The notes under the pieces: generated by a model
Databases searched by the model: none
What the model saw: the letters and a program-made list of their open reading frames with translations, nothing else
What the model was told of the DNA's origin: nothing
Program-made: the position numbers and the translations under genes
NCBI GenBank assembly: GCA_014526335.1
Contig: JACTAT010000179.1
Coordinates: forward strand, 163,501-227,500
Length of the DNA: 64,000 bases
Source: Chrysaora quinquecirrha
Lineage: Eukaryota; Cnidaria; Scyphozoa; Semaeostomeae; Pelagiidae
Direction: 5' to 3'
Shown: one piece after another, positions 42,966 to 53,969 of the stretch
How positions within the stretch are numbered: the stretch's first letter is position 1
Layout: every line of letters starts with the position of its first letter

Positions 42966-43658
42966 CCGGAATAGAAGACAATCTTGGACTGGAAAAACTG
43001 TGTAAAAATTGTAAATAATGTAGGGAATATTTTGACAAAATCAACATTCAAATTAAAATTATTCTATCTCGCTTAATTATTTAATGAATTTATAGAAAAT
43101 ATATTTGCAAACAATTACATAAACTGCAATAATTTTGACAGCAAACAACATGAGCAACATTGTCTTCTAGGTAACTCTTTGTTTACGTTTCGGCGTTAAT
43201 TTTTCGGCGAAAAAGCTTCGGACGAAATTTAAATCTCGGATGAATTCGGGATCAAAAAAGATATATTATAAGATCATACCAAGAACAATTATCGTTTGAT
43301 CTGTAGCAGCAAAATGGGGAACGAAACCCAAAGACTATAATCAGAAGTTTTGGCAGATCCCTCAGACCAGTTCTACCGTTTGGGCGATCTGCGCAGGCTC
43401 AACTGCTAGAAGGCCAAATTGCGAGCCAACGATTAGATTTCCTTGAAGAAAGAGTTTTTTTGCGTTTCCCGTGGGACCTGTGTGCAAGGCATGACAGGGT
43501 CACAGCCAGTAAGACATGTCATCCTAAGCATTGGAATGGAAGCCCAGACAAGGAGACCTGAACCCTGCTCACTCCTAGACTAGTCCTCGGACGAATGGAA
43601 GTTCTCAACAAATTCCAGCTCTTGTATAGCCAAATGATAGCCTACGGCACAGAACCTA

Positions 43659-44027
43659 CTCTTAGGTGCCTAATTGCTGGGGGGGGTCGGAATAGGCGGG
43701 GGGATCGGAACTACCGTCAGGATCTAATTGGCGGGAGGGTCGGAATAAACGGGGGTCGGACTTTGTTTGACAAACTTTGTCTGAAACTGCTGAAACGCAA
43801 AGCGAGGGGCCCTATAGTGCTTATAGGCTAAGGAAATCCATAGTTCTAACCAACAAATTGAGTGTACAAGTGAAATTTCACACCAAGAACGTCAAAGTAA
43901 GTTTAGTAAAAATATCAACATAAATATTAATGCAAACTTAATAAGCGGGGGATCCTAATAAGAGCGGGGGGTTGGAAATTTTTCAAAAATTAATTAGCGG
44001 GGGAGACGGCAATTAGGCACCTAAGAG
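43659..44027. mobile_element. MITE, sister of 34065-34436
   Basis: Ends TA-CTCTTAGGTGCCTAATTGC and GCAATTAGGCACCTAAGAG-TA are inverted. The interior has GGGGGTCGGA tracts and the shared TTTGTTTGACAAACTTTGTC. Confidence 0.88.
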
Positions 44028-44180
44028 TATTCTACAAATTCCACATGTCCTAGGACAGAACCTTCTCATCTGCCAGCCTTTTATTCCAACATACGCCCTA
44101 CAGTCTCTTCTAAATATTCTGCAAATTCTGCTATTCACATAATCTCTGCAAACTGAAAAAGAGGCAGAAACCTCGTTTTA

Positions 44181-44390
44181 GTATAAACCTCAATTAGAGA
44201 AGGTGAAGGTGAAGGTGAAATGGTGTTTTAGCGCCAGTCGCTAGGATCTCAGTAGTAGGTTAACTAATCGAGACCACGACCCTGGCTGTGACGCTACCGT
44301 GGCTGGGTTCGAACCCTGACCACACTAACCTCCTGACACCACGAGTCAGCTGGATTACACCACGACGCCACAGCACCCTCAAGTTTTTCC
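44181..44390 (-). mobile_element. tRNA-derived SINE (family A)
   Basis: On the minus strand CAGCTGACTCGTGGTGTC, GGTTCGAACCCAGCC (B box), GGTCTCGATTAGTTAACC and CTAAAACACCATTTCACC follow in the same order as 9885-10110. It ends in (ACCTTC)n. Confidence 0.8.
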
Positions 44391-44830
44391 ACAAGTGGCA
44401 TACGAACCTGGACTGCATGACATATGGTATTATATACACAAGTGGCATATGGTATTCGAACCTGGACTGTATGACCAGAGAGCCAACGACGTTTCCACTG
44501 AGCAATAGAGTGGGGGGGGGGATGACAGCTATGATCAATGTTCCGGTGTGTTGTCGTTTTTGCAACCGTATCGGTCAGTATTCGTGACAATGTACCGGTG
44601 TAACAGTTTTCAAGCATGCGCATGTTGTGGCTTTGATTTTTCAATTGTTCCAGGTACCAGATTGCGTTTGTGGCGTACTGGATCGATTTTTAGCCTGTCA
44701 TAAGGTTTACCGGGTGCTCTTTAACTGGCGTGCCGGGAAGCTGTTACCCCAGTATAGAGCTCAATGAAATCGCCGAGTAACTCTCCAAGTCAAACAGCCC
44801 AAGGTTCTTCTCCCGTTTAACATAGTTTCA
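44391..44830 (-). mobile_element. SINE (family B), split by a 243-bp insertion
   Basis: Left part ATTCGAACCTGGACTGTATG, GTTTCCACTGAGCAATAGAG; right part AGCTCAATGAAATCGCCGAG, AGCCCAAGGTTCTTCTCCCG. The order equals the unbroken copies at 24870 and 25190. The 44391-44450 part partly repeats the head. Confidence 0.7.
44511..44753. mobile_element. Small unclassified insertion with 6-bp target duplication
   Basis: Flanked by ATAGAG (44505-44510 and 44754-44759), inside the SINE. It begins TGGGG in a G-run and ends ACCCCAGT. It is non-coding. The family is unknown. Confidence 0.55.
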
Positions 44831-45370
44831 TGAAATAAGACTAAGGGTGAAGTTGAGACCTTGCTTAGAGGCCTAAAAATTTCATACTATACTACTATAC
44901 TATACTACAGGACTTGCAGATAGCTATACTAATTGTCTTCGTAAGAAACTTTCATCTAAAGGAAAGTTACCATTCGAATCGATAAAAAGTCAACAAAATC
45001 TTTCAAATATTCATGAACTTTGCAAATTTAGACGAAAAATAGTTGCAGTAGTAATTTCAGTTGTCTGGTTGCTATTGCAACTGCATTCGTTCACGTAATC
45101 AAGGAAAAAATGCCTTATGAAGTCAGAGCCAGGAACTGAATACAATACGATTGATTGATTCCCGGACCTGCAGATGTTTTTAACAAGTTTTCTTGGATTG
45201 GATTAACCAAGAAAACGTTACAAGTCTTAACAGGATCTAGCATTGACGGAATAATCGTAAAGAACTAGCCCAACGGAAAGAATCGCAGATGGGGTGACTA
45301 AACAATTGAAAAGTATTGAAAAGTAACTGTAGCTCTTCCCGCTTCCGATGGCTGAAAAGAATGAAGATAC

Positions 45371-45466
45371 CTGGACATTTTGAATGGTATTCATCAGCGA
45401 CAGTAACGCCATCCCAACAGCAGCCATATTTTGTCCAGGAGCAGCTAGGTGCCGACATTGCTGGGC
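45371..45466 (-). CDS. Exon: papilin-type GCCWD module 2
   Basis: The acceptor TAATTTAG precedes 45466 and the donor GTATCT follows 45371, phase 1-1. It encodes PAMSAPSCSWTKYGCCWDGV and then TVADEYHSKCP. Cys spacing equals that of the exon at 46980-47069. Confidence 0.72.
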
Positions 45467-48258
45467 CTAAATTAGACGTAAAAATGATAAATTAACGAAG
45501 ATGTCCCTTTCATACGGTAGTGAAATATTGAAATTGATGACCAAATGGTAGGTTACGTCACATGTTACAATACAGAGACTTGTTGGCCTATTTGCAGCTC
45601 TGACATTAACCTAAAGCCTGTCACTTAAGCCGGGCGCAAACCGTGCCAAAATGTTAGCATTTTTTCAGGCAATATATTGATCAACAATGTTGGTTCGGTT
45701 TCGTTTTGTCTAGCAAAACAATAAACCTTATGATTAGCTGATTAGCTTTTAGGGGTAGGACCTAACAAAGGGGGGGAGTTCTACGCAAAATACTTTATCA
45801 GTCAACTTGGTTTTTTTCGGTCAGGGTTTCGTAGGGAAGATATTTTTCTGACTTGTCAATAAAATGCATTCTGCTTCAACGAAAAGAGGAGTTTTCGTCT
45901 CAATCGTAACACCGGATCTCCCAGGAAAAGATTCATGTACTGCACATGCGCAGAGCTGCATTTTCTGCTTGTTTGTCTGTTGTCGTGCGCCTGGGTCTTT
46001 TCGCGAAGAAATTCGCCTAAAGGGCTTAAGAAACTAAGCCTTTTGAGATCTCCAAAAGAACGTTTCGATCTCCAACCCTCGCTTTGTGAAATCTGAACTT
46101 CTGAATAAAAATGAATCAGAAGTTTACCTATGGTTAAAAGTAAGCTTAAAGGAGCGTTTATCAAGTGGCACTAGATATCCATACTGTAACATACAAAAAC
46201 CGTCTTTATATAACGTACCTATACCTTTTTCACACACACAGACACCTCTGCATAATTTCTCCATTCTCTCTTTGTCACTAACGCATGCGCCATTCCATCG
46301 CAGCAAAGAGCACCTATGTTTGCCTAGCCTGTTGTGACAATTTCCTGAAATGAGAAGATTAATTTCTTAGCGTCATTTAGTTGTTTTAGGTGGTAATTCC
46401 CAGAGATTAGGTTGATTCGGCGATATGACAACACCTACTCAATAATTTGTGCAGAAAATTACAGCGAGGATTGTTTAAAAATCATTGGCAAAGCAAGATC
46501 TTTGTTTCACTTGGGGGTTTTGGAATCTGTCTATATCAAGACCAAAAGGCCGGCTCTGTGTAGACAGAAAGAGTTCGTTTTCAGACTTGAACTCTTCAAA
46601 CAATTCTATTGGTCTTCCCGCTGTATCCGACCAGCTGATTGGTGTTTGAAACACAATGCCAATTAGCTTCTCTTTCCGGCTGATGCATTTCGCCCCGCAC
46701 CTGGGTATAAATTCCGCCTTAGTTCATTGTTTCGGTTTGTTTCTGACGTTCATATTATGAGGAGTGTCAGATGAAAAAAGCTTTTAAGTATGCCCGAAAA
46801 TGATTCCGCTGTTTAGGATCTTCACCCTGCAACGCAAAGCTGAATTACAGTTAAAGAAAAGGTGTTGTCATGGCGTCTTAGTACCCTCTCGTCTCCTGCT
46901 TGTACAAGCTTGATGGTACAAAAGTGCTTTGAGTGCTGTCTGGTGTTGTACTATTGGAGAAGTTAAGAGAGTTACTCACGTGGGCAGCCTTCTCCGTTTC
47001 TGCCCTTAGCTGGCGTGAACATATCCCAGCAGCAACCATACTCGGTGTACGCGCATGTCTTTATATTACCTACAAAGTAACATCATTGTATTAAATACCT
47101 GTGAAATTATTTCTAGAAATCGTGCATGGTTTATTGCAACAATCGAGCAAATAGGAACAGGGCAACCTTGGATTTTCGATTACCTGTGAAATTGTTTGCA
47201 GAAGTCTTTTTTTCATTACGCTCCTGCAAACGGCTCGACGTTTCACTCAATTTTCAATCCATATTTGATTTAAAATCTAGAGAAGCTGAGCAATGTCGAG
47301 CTCTTAGACGAGACGTAAATGCCTGGCTAAACTAAGAGACATATCGCACGCGATATTGTCGCGCATTACATGTCCCCTTGATGTCTCCAAGTTTAGCCAC
47401 CTTGGAAAACTTTTAGCGCGCGACAAAATCCGTAGAGAGAGACATACTTCTGGGAGACAACAGAAGCATTTCTTTTTTTCCGCGACTCGCAGACATGTTG
47501 CTCGCTTGTCGCTCGCATGTTTACCCTGGGAGACACGCCAAATACAATGTCATATGTCTCCAAGTTTAGCAAGGCCTCAACACTCCTGAATTTTATGCGC
47601 TGTGTCTGCTCTCATTCTGCATCATCTAAATTTATTCATCCACGGTAACCCCGTCAGTCCTAATGGATTGCTTTTCAAGGGGCCGTGCAAAGATTTATAT
47701 GGGGATTTCTTCAATTTTTCTAGATATTTCGGAACTTGCCTATGCAAAAAGGGGTTGTATGATGAATCTTAAAACGACCGGGCGTGGTCTCGAAAACTTT
47801 TGTTCAACTTTAGATGACGTCTTTGAAAAACCAGGCAATTTTCTTTCAATCGTTGTCTTACATAGTCCTAAAGGGCTATATCCGCGAATCAAGACTTGTG
47901 CACATGCGCAGTAGCTAAAAACAAGATATTTTTAAGAGATTTATAGAATTCATAAGATTAAAAATTTTTGTGGGATTTATGAAGATTTATCGTCAAGGTG
48001 AACGAGATTTATAAAATGATACACCCCTCGGAAAAAGATTGAAGCAGATTGAAAAAGCAGACACATTAGCAATACTTAATGTTTTGAAAGAATAATTTTA
48101 ATCTTTTCAAGACAATCAATTATCCGTCACATTCTTACCACAAATATTGCACGACTTGCGACATCGATTTCTCAGTGATCTTCGGTAGATTTCACACAAA
48201 TCTTCTTTGACATAATAACTACAATGTGCCCAGGCCGCATCAGTGCAATTTCTTTCCT
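45371..48258 (-). CDS. Modular secreted protein fragment: ShKT plus two papilin-type GCCWD modules
   Basis: Three minus-strand exons in transcription order are 48258-48139 (120 nt), 47069-46980 (90 nt) and 45466-45371 (96 nt). All are bounded by consensus splice sites, symmetrical phase 1-1, and each encodes one cysteine module. The first is an ShKT-type six-cysteine module. The next two share Y-G-C-C-W-D, as in the cysteine modules of papilin-like matrix proteins. Exons to either side were not found, so start, end, signal peptide and other domains are unknown. Such proteins are normally secreted matrix or protease-associated proteins. An ShKT module alone does not make this a toxin; here it is one domain of a larger protein. 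Intervening introns carry a GIY-YIG remnant and a MITE. Confidence 0.72.
45900..46411. other. Intron, no feature recognised
   Basis: Between the GCCWD exons, no further module or matched repeat was seen here. Confidence 0.4.
46412..46600 (+). mobile_element. GIY-YIG endonuclease remnant of a Penelope-like element
   Basis: The frame YDNTYSIICAENYSEDC, then FHLGVLESVYIKTKRPALC and RQKEFVFRLELF. The L-E-S-x-Y-I-K-x-x-x-P-x-L block is the typical C-terminal part of the GIY-YIG domain in Penelope-like retroelements. Only this terminal piece survives, followed by the 46632-46815 repeat. Confidence 0.65.
46632..46815 (+). repeat. Dispersed repeat downstream of GIY-YIG remnant (TATAAATTCCG / GTGTCAGATGAAA)
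   Basis: GCTGATTGGTGTTTGAAACACAATGCCAATT, GGGTATAAATTCCG, TTTCGGT and GAGGAGTGTCAGATGAAAAAAGC recur in the same order at 54549-54706, and the last part at 28249-28335. It is probably the 3' part of a retroelement. Confidence 0.65.
46980..47069 (-). CDS. Exon: papilin-type GCCWD module 1
   Basis: The acceptor TTTGTAG precedes 47069 and the donor GTGAGT follows 46980, phase 1-1. It encodes NIKTCAYTEYGCCWDMFTPA and then KGRNGEGCP. T-P-A-x-G-x-N-x-E-G-C matches the family pattern closely. Confidence 0.8.
47319..47578. mobile_element. MITE, relative of 25938-26197
   Basis: The left GCCTGGCTAAACTAAGAGACAT and the right ATGTCTCCAAGTTTAGCAAGGC are inverted. Subterminal GCGCGACA words are shared with the other copy. 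Confidence 0.75.
48139..48258 (-). CDS. Exon: ShKT (SXC) module
   Basis: The acceptor TTTTGTTGCAG precedes 48258 and the donor GTAAGA follows 48139, phase 1-1. Six cysteines sit in the ShKT order, beginning N-C-T-D and closing C-R-K-S-C-N-I-C. This module blocks potassium channels in some anemone peptides, but it is also common in astacin proteases and matrix proteins; the modular context favours the latter. Confidence 0.82.
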
Positions 48259-48439
48259 CTGCAACAAAATCGAGTCGGCGGTAATATGAATGCGAGCTGG
48301 CTGGACCGTCTGACCATTCATCGAGTACCGGGATCCCACCTCAAATGGGCTGAATTTATCCACATAAATGTCGTTTTTTTTAGTGAGTTAGTTAGGCACA
48401 TACTCTAGCTGTCTTCGTACAAATTATGGGTTCACAGAA

Positions 48440-48565
48440 TAGCGCAGGGATAAGCAGCGCGCACCAGTCCTTTCTCTGGATGAGACCACAACTTGCGGTT
48501 CCATTTGCCTGGAATTACAAATAGCTGGTGGCTCTCCTCACCCGTGGGAAGTCTGATTTTGGTGG
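48440..48565. repeat. Dispersed repeat shared with 36950-37085
   Basis: TTGCCTGGAATTACAAATAGCTGGTGGCTCTCCTCACC-like segment matches 37018-37060. GGTTCACAA and AAGCAGCGCGCACCAG suggest a tRNA-like origin. It lies just outside the left end of the satellite element. Confidence 0.5.
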
Positions 48566-48659
48566 GAAGCGGGTTCACAATTAGTAGTGCAGGAGATAAG
48601 TGCAGAAATACAGCAGGATTGTGCAAATTGTGATACAAGCACCAAAATTTCAGAAAATA

Positions 48660-50935
48660 CTAAGTTTGGTACGCTGAAAAAGATGTGATATAGACCCAAG
48701 TCATATCTTGCCCCTAAGTTCTATTTTTAGACTGGGGTTCTCTGGTCCAGACCCCCAGTCGTACAACTGTTCATAAACTGAGAACGCCAGGTCATAGAAA
48801 GTCACAATTTTCCACATAAACGCAGTTTAATACGCTGAAAAAGATGCGATATAGACCCAAGTCATATCTTGCCCCTAAAATCTATTTTTAGACTGGGGTT
48901 CTCTGGTCCAGACCCCCAGTCGTACAACTGTTCATAAACTGAGAACGCCAGGTCATAGAAAGTCACAATTTTCCACATAAACGCAGTTTAATACGCTGAA
49001 AAAGATGCGATATAGACCCAAGTCATATCTTGCCCCTAAGTTCTATTTTTAGACTGGGGTAATCTGGTCCAGACCCCTTATCGTACAATTGGCCATAAAC
49101 TGAGAACGCCAGGTCATAGAATGTCACAATTCACAACATAAACGCAGTTTAATACGCTGAAAAAGATGTGATATAGACCCAAGTCATATCTTGCCCCTAA
49201 GTTCTATTTTTAGACTGGGGTAATCTTGTCCAGACCCCCAATCGTACAATTGGCCATAAACTGAGAACGCCAGGTCATATAATGTCACAATTCACAACAT
49301 AAACGCAGTTTAATACGCTGAAAAAGATGTGATATAGAGATAAGTCATATCTTGCCCCTAAGTTCTATTTTTAGACTGGGGTAATCTGGTCCAGACCCCC
49401 AATCGTACAATTGGCCATAAACTGAGAACGCCAGGCCATAGAATGTCACAGTTCACAACATAAACGCAGTTTAATACGCTGAAAAAGATGTGATATAGAC
49501 CCAAGTCATATCTTGCCCCTAAGTTCTATTTTTAGACTGGGGTAATCTGGTCCAGACCCCCAATCGTACAATTGGCCATAAACTGAGAACGCCAGGCCAT
49601 AGAATGTCACAGTTCACAACATAAACGCAGTTTAATACGCTGAAAAAGATGTGATATAGACCCAAGTCATATCTTGCCCCTAAGTTCTATTTTTAGACTG
49701 GGGTAATCTGGTCCAGACCCCCAATCGTACAATTGGCCATAAACTGAGAACGCCAGGTCATAGAATGTCACAATTCACAACATAAACGCAGTTTAATACG
49801 CTGAAAAAGATGTAATATAGACCCAAGTCATATCTTGCCCCTAAGTTCTATTTTTAGACTGGGGTAATCTGGTCCAGACCCCAATCGTACAATTGGCCAT
49901 AAACTGAGAACGCCAGGTCATAGAATGTCACAATTCACAACATAAACGCAGTTTAATACGCTGAAAAAGATGTGATATAGACCCAAGTCATATCTTGCCC
50001 CTAAGTTCTATTTTTAGACTGGGGTACTCTGGTCCAGACCCCTAATCGTAGCATTTGCCATTAACAGAACAGGCCAGGCCATAGCAAGTGACAATTCACC
50101 ACATAAAAAAGGAAGATTAATACGCTGAAAAAGATGTAATATAGACCCAAGTCATATCTTGCCCCTAAGTTCTATTTTTAGACTGGGGTAATCTGGTCCA
50201 GACCCCCAATCGTACAATTGGCCATAAACTGAGAACGCCAGGTCATAGAATGTCACAATTCACAATATAAACGCAGTTTAATACGCTGAAAAAGATGTGA
50301 TATAGACCCAAGTCATATCTTGCCCCTAAGTTCTATTTTTAGACTGGGGTACTCTGGTCCAGACCCCTAATCGTAGCATTTGCCATTAACAGAACAGGCC
50401 AGGCCATAGCAAGTGACAATTCACCACATAAAAAAGGAAGATTAATACGCTGAAAAAGATGTAATATAGACCCAAGTCATATCTTGCCCCTAAGTTCTAT
50501 TTTTAGACTGGGGTAATCTGGTCCAGACCCCCAATCGTACAATTGGCCATAAACTGAGAACGCCAGGTCATAGAATGTCACAATTCACAATATAAACGCA
50601 GTTTAATACGCTGAAAAAGATGTGATATAGACCCAAGTCATATCTTGCCCCTAAGTTCTATTTTTAGACTGGGGTACTCTGGTCCAGACCCCTAATCGTA
50701 GCATTTGCCATTAACAGAACAGGCCAGGCCATAGCAAGTGACAATTCACCACATAAAAACGCAGTTTGATACGCTGAAAAAGATGTGATATAGACCCAAA
50801 AGTCACAATTCACCGTGATACATTAAAAAACACGTTATATAGGTCCAAATTATACCTTGCCCCTAACTTTTATTTTTAGACAACGGTACTCTAGCCCGGA
50901 CCCTTAATTCTGCCATTGTACAAGGGTGCCACCTG
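48660..50935 (+). repeat. Satellite array, left arm (about 14 units of about 162 bp)
   Basis: GCTGAAAAAGATG recurs near 48672, 48833, 48994, 49156, 49317, 49479 and onward to 50770. From about 50030 a variant unit with GCATTTGCCATTAACAGAAC alternates with the standard unit, giving a dimer of about 324 bp. The innermost copy is degenerate. Confidence 0.95.
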
Positions 50936-52060
50936 TAAATTACCAGCCCCATTTAATAACATCTGGTAGTGATTTCAATTTAATCAAACTCTGATTCTAT
51001 ACATAGTTGAAATCCAGCAAATCCAGCAAATGCGCGTACTGTATCGAATCCAGACATCGCATACCAGAACATGATGCCGGTGCAGATGTCACGACTAACA
51101 CCATACGTGATTTCATGTATGGGATGCCACTTCGTATCTTTCCCAGATCAAATGCGTAAACTGAGATAAAGAAATGATCACTACTTCACTGTCGGCAGTT
51201 TTTATCAGGACCTTCTTATGACTATGCAACACGGAGGTGGGGTTCTTGGCTAAATTTCGGGTACGGGTCTGCCGCCGGCATATTAAAAAAATGGTACCCT
51301 TGGCTAGACCAATATCTGCCAAAACGATACAGCCCTTGGCCAGACAAATACGCTCGAAATTGTTGGTCTTCAGACGGAGAATTCAAAGTGACCTATATTC
51401 CTTTTACCAGTTCCCTTTAAAAATGTTTAAGTTGAAATTTCTACTTTCCAAGGCTACTAAATACGAAAGCGTGGCCGCTCCATTGCCAAATATGATATCC
51501 TTTGTTAGACCACAACTGCCAAAAAGTATACCCTTGGCTTTACTAAAAGTCTGAAAAAGTATACCCTCTAGCGTAGCACATCCCCAGGTACCTTTACTAT
51601 GGAAGAATCCCCCCGTGCCATGCAAGCCACAATTTGATGCATGAAGAAGAAGCCTCGTATCAGCTTCTTCGTGATTGCAAGGACTAAACTGACTCTGCAG
51701 AATTGTTGCCTCATTGGTCAACATTTGATCCATGAAAGTGACTACAACTATTCTATCTAACGAAATGCAATGAAAAATGGAACTGGCTAAGAATTTAAAA
51801 GTTCCTTCTTATTTGCACTATCTTTAAGGAAATTTTTCCAGCTTTTTGGAATAAGAGCAGACTCTGCTACTCTAAGCCGCATTCTCTTTCCGCGATTTTC
51901 TCGAGCTCCTTCTTTGATACTGTTTCTTAATACACATCGAATATCAAGTCGATTCTCTTTATATTATCTTCTTTTGCTTTACATATGCTGCACAGCCCGC
52001 ATATCTACATAATTTGCAAACCAACTTAATACAAATGTATTGGCTGAGCTTAGGCAAATC
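50936..52060 (-). pseudogene. Core of foldback element: broken ORF with EEADTR motif
   Basis: Minus-strand fragments in order: NSIKEGARENRGKRMRLRVA, ESALIPKSWKNFLKDSANKK (about 51935-51785, ends in a stop), CNHEEADTRLLLHASNCG (about 51680-51625) and VLIKTADSEVVIISLSQF (about 51215-51160). Together they recall a large protein family of marine invertebrate genomes with an EEADTR motif followed by a VDTD/ADSEVVV strand, which I associate with mobile elements; that link is from memory and not proven. About 350 bp between the last two fragments has repeated ACCCTTGGCTAGACC words, so the ORF is interrupted as well as frameshifted. Confidence 0.55.
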
Positions 52061-53930
52061 AACCTCAAGTCTAAAAAGAGAATTTAGGGGCAATATGTGA
52101 ATAGGGTCAATATAACATCGTTTTGACGCATCAAACTGCCCCTGACTGTGAATCACGACTTCCTATGACCTGTCGTTCTTCCTCTAAACCAATTGGTACA
52201 ATTAGGGGTCTGGACCGGATTATCCCAGTCTAAAAATAGAACTTAAGGGCAAGATATGACTTGGGTCTATATCACATCTTTTTCAGCGTATTAAACTGCG
52301 TTTATGTTGTGAATTGTGACATTCTATGACCTGGCCTTTTCTGTTAATGGCAGATGGTACGATTGGGGGTTTGGACCAGATTTCCCCAGTCTGAAAATAG
52401 AACTTAGGGCAAGATATGACTTGGGTCTATATCACATCTTTTCAGCGTATTAAACTGCGTTTATGTTGTGAACTGTGACATTCTATGGCCTGGCGTTCTC
52501 AGTTTATGGCCAATTGTACGATTGGGGGTCTGGACCAGATTACCCCAGTCTAAAAATAGAACTTAGGGGTAAGATATGACTTGGGTCTATATCACATCTT
52601 TTTCAGCGTATTAAACTGCGTTTATGTTGTGAATTGTGACATTCTATGGCCTGGCCTTTTCTGTTAATGGCAAATGGTACGATTGGGGGTTTGGACCAGA
52701 TTTCCCCAGTCTAAAAATAGAACTTAGGGGCAAGATATGACTTGGGTCTATATCACATCTTTTTCAGCGTATTAAACTGCGTTTATGTTGTGAATTGTGA
52801 CATTCTATGACCTGGCGTTCTCAGTTTATGGCCAATTGTACGATTGGGGGTCTGGACCAGATTACCCCAGTCTAAAAATAGAACTTAGGGGCAAGATATG
52901 ACTTGGGTCTATATCACATCTTTTTCAGCGTATTAAACTGCGTTTATGTTGTGAACTGTGACATTCTATGGCCTGGCGTTCTCAGTTTATGGCCAATTGT
53001 ACGATTGGGGTCTGGACCAGATTACCCCAGTCTAAAAATAGAACTTAGGGGCAAGATATGACTTGGGTCTATATCACATCTTTTTCAGCGTATTAAACTG
53101 CGTTTATGTTGTGAACTGTGACATTCTATGGCCTGGCGTTCTCAGTTTATGGCCAATTGTACGATTGGGGGTCTGGACCAGATTACCCCAGTCTAAAAAT
53201 AGAACTTAGGGGTAAGATATGACTTGGGTCTATATCACATCTTTTTCAGCGTATTAAACTGCGTTTATGTTGTGAATTGTGACATTCTATGGCCTGGCCT
53301 TTTCTGTTAATGGCAAATGGTACGATTGGGGGTTTGGACCAGATTTCCCCAGTCTAAAAATAGAACTTAGGGGCAAGATATGACTTGGGTCTATATCACA
53401 TCTTTTTCAGCGTATTAAACTGCGTTTATGTTGTGAATTGTGACATTCTATGGCCTGGCCTTTTCTGTTAATGGCAAATGGTACGATTGGGGGTTTGGAC
53501 CAGATTTCCCCAGTCTAAAAATAGAACTTAGGGGCAAGATATGACTTGGGTCTATATCACATCTTTTTCAGCGTATTAAACTGCGTTTATGTTGTGAATT
53601 GTGACATTCTATGACCTGGCGTTCTCAGTTTATGGCCAATTGTACGATAAGGGGTCTGGACCAGATTACCCCAGTCTAAAAATAGAACTTAGGGGCAAGA
53701 TATGACTTGGGTCTATATCACATCTTTTTCAGCGTATTAAACTGCGTTTATGTTGTGAATTGTGACATTCTATGGCCTGGCGTTCTCAGTTTATGGCCAA
53801 TTGTACGATTGGGGGTCTGGACCAGATTACCCCAGTCTAAAAATAGAACTTAGGGGCAAGATATGACTTGGGTCTATATCACATCTTTTTTAACGTATCA
53901 AACTTAGTATTTTCTGAAATTTTGGTGCTT
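52060..53930 (-). repeat. Satellite array, right arm (about 11 units, opposite orientation)
   Basis: TTTTTCAGCGTATTAAACTGCG recurs about every 162 bp from 52270 to 53890. It is the reverse complement of the left arm unit. A variant with CTTTTCTGTTAATGGCAAATGG alternates. The copy nearest the core is degenerate, as on the left. Confidence 0.95.
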
Positions 53931-53969
53931 GTATCACAATTTGCACAATTGTTCTGCTTATCTCCTCAC

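Noticed and set aside
45375..45420. CTGATGA on the minus strand as a hammerhead
   Set aside because: No GAAA block or stem III follows, and it is coding sequence of the GCCWD exon (VADEY).
48172..48363. 63-codon minus-strand frame over the ShKT exon
   Set aside because: It is in a different frame from the cysteine module and crosses its splice acceptor; the spliced frame is far better supported.
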